Shown one piece after another: positions 15,547-19,201 of a DNA stretch of 19,201 nucleotides. Each line of letters begins with the position of its first letter. The stretch's first letter is position 1. The notes under the pieces are model-generated. The model made no database searches. It was not told where the DNA came from and was given only the letters and a program-made list of their open reading frames with translations. The stretch covers positions 1-19,201 of the forward strand of contig JASHYD010000327.1 of NCBI GenBank assembly GCA_030043175.1, given 5' to 3'. The position numbers and the translations under genes were made by a program. The DNA comes from Xanthobacteraceae bacterium. Lineage in GTDB: Bacteria > Pseudomonadota > Alphaproteobacteria > Rhizobiales > Xanthobacteraceae.

Positions 15547-16101
15547 ATGCACAAAATACTCGCGGCCGGCGCCACCGCACTCATGCTCATCGTGGGAACT
15601 TCCGCCTATGCGCAGGAGCGGCCCGCCGGCCCGGACTTCGGACGCCGTCAACAATTGGCGCCGGAAGATCGCGCCGCTTTCCTCAATGCGCGCGTTGCTG
15701 CGCTTCACGCCGGGTTGGGGCTGACGCCCGAGCAAGAGAAATCGTGGTCCATGTTTGAACAGGCTTATCGCGATCTTGCGGCAACGCGCGGCAACCGCGC
15801 ATTCGGTCCCCGAGCCGGGCAGACGATTGACCCGGTCCAGCGAGCTCAGCGCAGAGCCGATAGGCTCGCGGCCCGGAGCGCAGCACTCAGGCGCTACGCT
15901 GATGCTTTGTCGCCACTGTACCAAGGCCTTGATGACAGCCAGAAGCGGCGTTTCGACATCCTGTCGAGGGTGGAGCGGCGCCGCCCCTTCGCGCAATTCC
16001 GTGGTGGGGATCGTGGCGAATTTCGTCTCCCTCGCCGCGAATTTCGCTTCCGTCGTGGCGAGTTGCGCAGCCCTGGCCGCGAGTTTCCAACCCTTCCGTG
16101 A
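15547..16101 (+). CDS. Spy/CpxP (LTXXQ) family periplasmic protein
   Basis: A 184-residue exported protein. A signal peptide (MHKILAAGATALMLIVG then SAYAQ) precedes a helical domain with two LTxxQ-type motifs: LGLTPEQEKSW (about residues 57-67) and a degenerate second one around YQGLDDSQKRRFDIL. Spy/CpxP proteins are ATP-independent periplasmic chaperones, or inhibitors of envelope-stress sensors, that bind unfolded proteins as cradle-shaped dimers. The start at 15547 has GGGAGG five bases upstream. The C-terminus is unusual: an Arg-rich tail with three 7-residue repeats (EFRLPRR, EFRFRRG, ELRSPGR) from residue ~158, making the protein end strongly basic. No Cpx-type sensor gene is adjacent. 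Confidence 0.85.
   Translation: MHKILAAGATALMLIVGTSAYAQERPAGPDFGRRQQLAPEDRAAFLNARVAALHAGLGLTPEQEKSWSMFEQAYRDLAATRGNRAFGPRAGQTIDPVQRAQRRADRLAARSAALRRYADALSPLYQGLDDSQKRRFDILSRVERRRPFAQFRGGDRGEFRLPRREFRFRRGELRSPGREFPTLP
16018..16080. repeat. Three 21-bp repeats in the Spy-like gene tail
   Basis: Units 16018-16038, 16039-16059 and 16060-16080 are in-frame and degenerate, each encoding E-(F/L)-R plus four residues rich in Arg and Pro; a partial fourth unit (GAGTTTCC) follows. Confidence 0.75.
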
Positions 16102-16449
16102 ACGCGAGGCGCGGGAACCGCGTTGGTCAGCTTTGCCGGCATCGCCCGATCAACGGCAGCGTGATGCGAGATTTTGCTGCTTGGAGCGACCCGGAAGCGA
16201 TGAATTGCAGTCAACGCACCGGTCCGAAAGCGAGACCGGTGCTCACTCACCAAAGGGGCTCGTCCGCCATAGGCGGCTGCGATTACAGCATCCCGGCCTC
16301 CTGCACCGTCTTGGCTGCGATGCGGAGGGGAGCGATTGGCCTGCCATCATCACTAAACTACGTAGTTCAATCGGAACGCGCTGATTTCGCATTCGACATC
16401 CTCGGCGCCAGTCTTTAAGTGACTCCAAATAGGCTGCGGGGAGTACGCA
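16102..16449. other. Intergenic stretch with a 9-bp hairpin
   Basis: About 350 bases between two plus-strand genes for exported proteins. A perfect 9-bp inverted repeat (16216-16224 with 16234-16242, nine-base loop) lies about 115 bp after the Spy-like stop, with no T-run after it. No gene or clear promoter was seen. Confidence 0.45.
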
Positions 16450-17214
16450 ATGATCACGCGAGCAGCAATGTGGTCCCAGCCGCTTCACCATATTTGCTTC
16501 GGCCTGCTCACCGCGCTTGCGGTTCTCAGCCCGACCGTACAAGCCGGCGCCGCGGAAACCGCAAAGCCTGGCGAACGCTTCGAGATCACGAGCATCAAGG
16601 CGGTGCGGCCGACGCTGGTGGACACGATTGCGGCGCTGCAACGGCGTGACATTGCGGGCGCCAAGACTGCCTTCGAAGCTTATGATTCCTTGTGGAACGG
16701 CATTGAGGTGTACATAAACACCCGCAGCAAGGACATGTACGATGCCCTGGAGCACGTCCTCCAGGCCAGGGTCGAGAAGGCGCTGAGCGCCTCCAATCCT
16801 AACGTGCCCACCCTGCTCGCCGACGCCCAGGCGATGCTTGCCAAATATGACGAAGCGATCGCCATGGTGGCGAAGGGGCCGCCTCTCAATCCGCTCTATG
16901 ACGAGATCGCCCGCCTGAGCATCGTTCGGGCTTACCTACGTGAAGTCGTCCCAGCTCTCAAGGCGCGAAATTTCGACAAGGCGCGGAAATCTTATGCAGA
17001 CTTCGACACCGAGTGGGACACCATCGAGGACATGATCAAGGCGCACTCCGCCGACGACTATGTGGCGATCGAAAGAGCCATGATCGACATCGAGAAGGCG
17101 CTGACACCCGACAAGCCGGACGCGGCGGAAGCGACAGCACTGGTCAACGGCGTGATGGCGAAATACAACGCCACCGTGACGGCGCTGACCAGAGAGGCGC
17201 GAAGCCGTCCTTAG
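16450..17214 (+). CDS. Periplasmic protein with duplicated helical domain
   Basis: A 254-residue exported protein. A signal peptide (~1-35, ending QAGAAE) precedes two tandem copies of an ~85-residue helical unit. Copy 1 (~56-140) runs LVDTIAALQRRDIAGAKTAF ... YDSLWNGIEVYINTRSKDMYDALE ... AMLAKYDEAIAMV. Copy 2 (~163-246) runs LREVVPALKARNFDKARKSY ... FDTEWDTIEDMIKAHSADDYVAIE ... GVMAKYNATVTAL. Shared positions include Ala-Leu-x-x-(R/A), Asp-x-x-W-x-x-I-E, the acidic/Tyr 'YxxIE' and a final KY. The pattern recalls the periplasmic helical domain in front of FTR1-type iron permeases, but no permease is nearby and this link is tentative. The start at 16450 has GGGGAG upstream. Confidence 0.82.
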   Translation: MITRAAMWSQPLHHICFGLLTALAVLSPTVQAGAAETAKPGERFEITSIKAVRPTLVDTIAALQRRDIAGAKTAFEAYDSLWNGIEVYINTRSKDMYDALEHVLQARVEKALSASNPNVPTLLADAQAMLAKYDEAIAMVAKGPPLNPLYDEIARLSIVRAYLREVVPALKARNFDKARKSYADFDTEWDTIEDMIKAHSADDYVAIERAMIDIEKALTPDKPDAAEATALVNGVMAKYNATVTALTREARSRP

Positions 17215-17679
17215 GCATCGCTGAAGAATGACCGCACCACTTGCGGTCCGTCCTCCGCTTGCGGGGGAGCGCCAGGGGCCTCGCCAGTGAGCGAAACGAG
17301 GCAGCCGGCACTTCTTTCTGGCCACCCTCAAGGCCAGCGCGCCTCCCTACTCTAGCCACCCAAAACCTGCCGCATTGAGCCGCCCAAAGCCGCGCCATCG
17401 AGACCGAGGTCGTGCCCATTAGACTCGGTACATCGCGGAGCCAGTCGGGAACGATACCGACACCGAACGTGCAGTTGGTGGCTGATCGCCCTCATGGTGT
17501 TGTGCTGCGACCCGCTCGCATCGCACTGACGGCCGCGGCTTCAGGCGCGGCGATCACTGTCTAATAATAAGGCCGCTTTGGTTCGTAGTACCTTCGGGAG
17601 CTGCTGTGCCGACGGGATCGAGGGACACAAGGGCTGTGGGCCAAAGGAGCCGACATTGATTGTCCGCATTTTCCGGTTG
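17215..17679. other. Intergenic stretch with small hairpins
   Basis: About 465 bases between the convergent helical-repeat gene and the glycosyltransferase gene. Just after the first stop, GACCGCA (17230-17236) pairs with TGCGGTC (17242-17248), a 7-bp stem that could end that transcript. A C-rich/G-rich palindrome-like segment near 17258-17275 resembles the scattered repeats of Bradyrhizobium-type genomes. At 17649-17667 a 7-bp inverted repeat with one mismatch (GCCGACA/TGTCCGC) is followed by ATTTTCC. No gene was recognised. Confidence 0.45.
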
Positions 17680-19191
17680 TCAACTCGGCGGAATGATCCC
17701 CCACCCGACCGTCACTTCTCCGTTGCCGTGCCGCATCGGAACCGTGAGCGGCGGTTGTACGGTGGCATTGCGGGCCACTGCGGCGTAAGCGTTGGGGAGC
17801 ACGTGGGGATCGCCGACCGTCCAGAGCACGACGCCGCCGCTGGCGCCGAGATCGCCGAGGTCGATCCACGGCGCCCGGCGCGGATTGCCGTCGATCAGCG
17901 TGCGCGGGTGATCGGCGGAATAGTGGCCGACGTTTCCGCCAAGCCACATGGAGCTCACCACGTAAGCAAGCTGCGCGCTGGTTTGAGCGTGAAACCGGGC
18001 GGAGATCTCCTCCGCGAGCTGCTCGCCCGGAAAGAGCTCCGCGCGATAGCGGTGATCAAGATACGGCAACACCGCCCATTCTACGACGAAGCTTGCCGCA
18101 TAGAGCGCCGTCACCGCCGCCCACGTGCCCGCAAGCCGCGTAAGGCAGGCGCGATCGACCCGCGAGGAGACCGACACCACGATCCAGGGCCCAAGGAAAA
18201 GCCAAAGCGGATAGCCCCACATGGTGATGAGCCCGCGGCCACTGAGAGCCGAGGCACCGATCAGCGTAATCGCCGGGCCAAAAGCGAGGAGCGCGAGGAT
18301 ACCCCGATCGTAGTTGTCGACCGCGGTTGCGTCGCGCTGGGGGCGGAGCAACGGCAGCGCGATGATGAGTGCCGGCAGCAGCCAGAACAGCTGGGCCAGA
18401 GCAAAGAAGCCAGGATGTATCAAATGATCGAGCAACCCGTTGCTCGCCTTGGCGCGGGCTGCGGCATAGCCGAGCGGCAGCCAGTCATTTTGATAAAGCC
18501 AGATGAGGTGAGGCGAGACGATCACAAGGCAAATCGCCGCCGCGAGATACGGACCCGGAGCGGCGAGACAGCGGCGGGCGCGCGGATCAAGCAGCATGAA
18601 AAGCACAAGCGGCAATCCGAGCACGACCACGAAATATTTTGCCCAAAACGCAAGGCCAAGGGCGAGGCCTAGCACCACCCAATGACCGAGACGCCCGGTG
18701 CGGAGCGCGCCGTGGAACGATAATCCGGCAACCGCCCAGAACGGCAGCTGAACCACGTCGTGATTGAATTTTGGCGCCGTGAAGTTGAAGTAATGCAGTC
18801 CGTCGATGATGAGAATGGAGGCTAGCGCCGCGGCTGGGGTCGCCATGCGAAGCATGACAGCCCAGACCGCCGCAAACGCTGCCAAAACGCTTGCCTGTCC
18901 GAGAGCGTAGTAGGCGATGTCGGAATCAACGGCGCGGTAAGCGATCTCGACGAGCCACCAGGGCAGGGGCGGCAATTTATCGTAGCCGAATTGCCACTCG
19001 CGTCCGTACGTGAGGGCTTCGATGATGTCGAGCGGCAGGTTGGCGTAGAGGGCGAAGGGCAGGATCGTCCAGATGGACGCATGGGCCGCCGCAAACAGCC
19101 AAAAGCCTGCCCACGGCCGCTCCCCAATAGTGGCAAAAAGCGCCGAGGCGAAGCCGGCACCGGCTGCCGCGCAGGGGGAGACTCCAGCCAT
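17680..19191 (-). CDS. Family 39 (GT-C) membrane glycosyltransferase
   Basis: A large integral membrane protein (503 residues as seen) of the dolichol/undecaprenyl-phosphate-sugar mannosyltransferase-like GT39 superfamily. It has about ten hydrophobic segments and the usual first periplasmic loop with acidic residues (NLPLDIIEALTYG) followed by a variant of the YDHPPL motif, here FGYDKLPPLPWW. It likely moves a sugar from a lipid-phosphate carrier to lipid, lipopolysaccharide or another envelope acceptor. The C-terminal ~100 residues form a soluble periplasmic part. The ATG at 19191 lacks a clear SD and the frame stays open to the window edge, so the true start may lie outside. The segment after the stop has no recognised terminator. 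Confidence 0.85.
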   Translation of the reverse strand: MAGVSPCAAAGAGFASALFATIGERPWAGFWLFAAAHASIWTILPFALYANLPLDIIEALTYGREWQFGYDKLPPLPWWLVEIAYRAVDSDIAYYALGQASVLAAFAAVWAVMLRMATPAAALASILIIDGLHYFNFTAPKFNHDVVQLPFWAVAGLSFHGALRTGRLGHWVVLGLALGLAFWAKYFVVVLGLPLVLFMLLDPRARRCLAAPGPYLAAAICLVIVSPHLIWLYQNDWLPLGYAAARAKASNGLLDHLIHPGFFALAQLFWLLPALIIALPLLRPQRDATAVDNYDRGILALLAFGPAITLIGASALSGRGLITMWGYPLWLFLGPWIVVSVSSRVDRACLTRLAGTWAAVTALYAASFVVEWAVLPYLDHRYRAELFPGEQLAEEISARFHAQTSAQLAYVVSSMWLGGNVGHYSADHPRTLIDGNPRRAPWIDLGDLGASGGVVLWTVGDPHVLPNAYAAVARNATVQPPLTVPMRHGNGEVTVGWGIIPPS

Positions 19192-19201
19192 CCCGTGAAC
19201 C

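Noticed and set aside
17578..18672. Long plus-strand open frame (364 codons) opposite the glycosyltransferase gene
   Set aside because: It is Arg/His/Gly-rich without domain or ribosome site, while the minus strand encodes a clear GT39 membrane protein. It is a GC-rich shadow.

Overview
The window reads as a chromosomal segment from a high-GC alphaproteobacterium, most likely Bradyrhizobium or a close relative. This is inferred from GC-rich third positions, Shine-Dalgarno (SD) starts, the 'RRREL...AQQ' type of export signal, a Spy/LTXXQ protein, a caspase/Sel1 remnant and a small ClpX-zinc-finger protein. No rRNA, tRNA, CRISPR array, insertion sequence or complete mobile element was recognised.

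Left part (1-4041). Three genes lie on the minus strand: an SDR oxidoreductase, an exported RNase Z-like metallo-beta-lactamase-fold hydrolase, and a membrane-anchored spermidine-synthase-like protein. The last ends inside a perfect 12-bp inverted repeat that holds its stop codon in the loop. A gene-poor stretch follows (4036-4499), then a decayed minus-strand caspase (peptidase C14)-Sel1 pseudogene (about 4500-5100).

Centre-left (5265-8125). Three plus-strand genes: a Tat-signalled epoxide hydrolase closely resembling soluble epoxide hydrolases, a Bug/TctC periplasmic solute-binding protein 64 bp downstream (probably one transcript), and a ThiE/TenI-like thiamine-phosphate synthase. An exported cupin (minus) and a small exported coiled-coil protein (plus) are divergent from each other.

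Centre-right (9586-12686). A proline-rich exported protein with an 18-bp tandem repeat and a six-segment membrane protein behind a signal peptide typical of ABC substrate-binding proteins lie on the minus strand. A plus-strand gene then combines a glyoxalase-related N-terminus with a ClpX C4 zinc finger.

Right part (13138-19201). An AraC-family regulator is divergent from an SDR gene, with 102 bp between them, a common arrangement in which the regulator controls the oxidoreductase. A truncated helix-turn-helix gene, a possible 40-residue membrane protein with its own terminator, a Spy/CpxP-like periplasmic protein and a periplasmic protein built from two copies of an ~85-residue helical unit follow. 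A family 39 (GT-C) glycosyltransferase on the minus strand runs to the window edge.

The genes do not form one pathway. The clearest functional units are the epoxide hydrolase plus solute-binding protein pair and the AraC/SDR pair. Many products are predicted to be exported, so the region looks like an accessory segment rich in envelope and catabolic genes with traces of gene decay.
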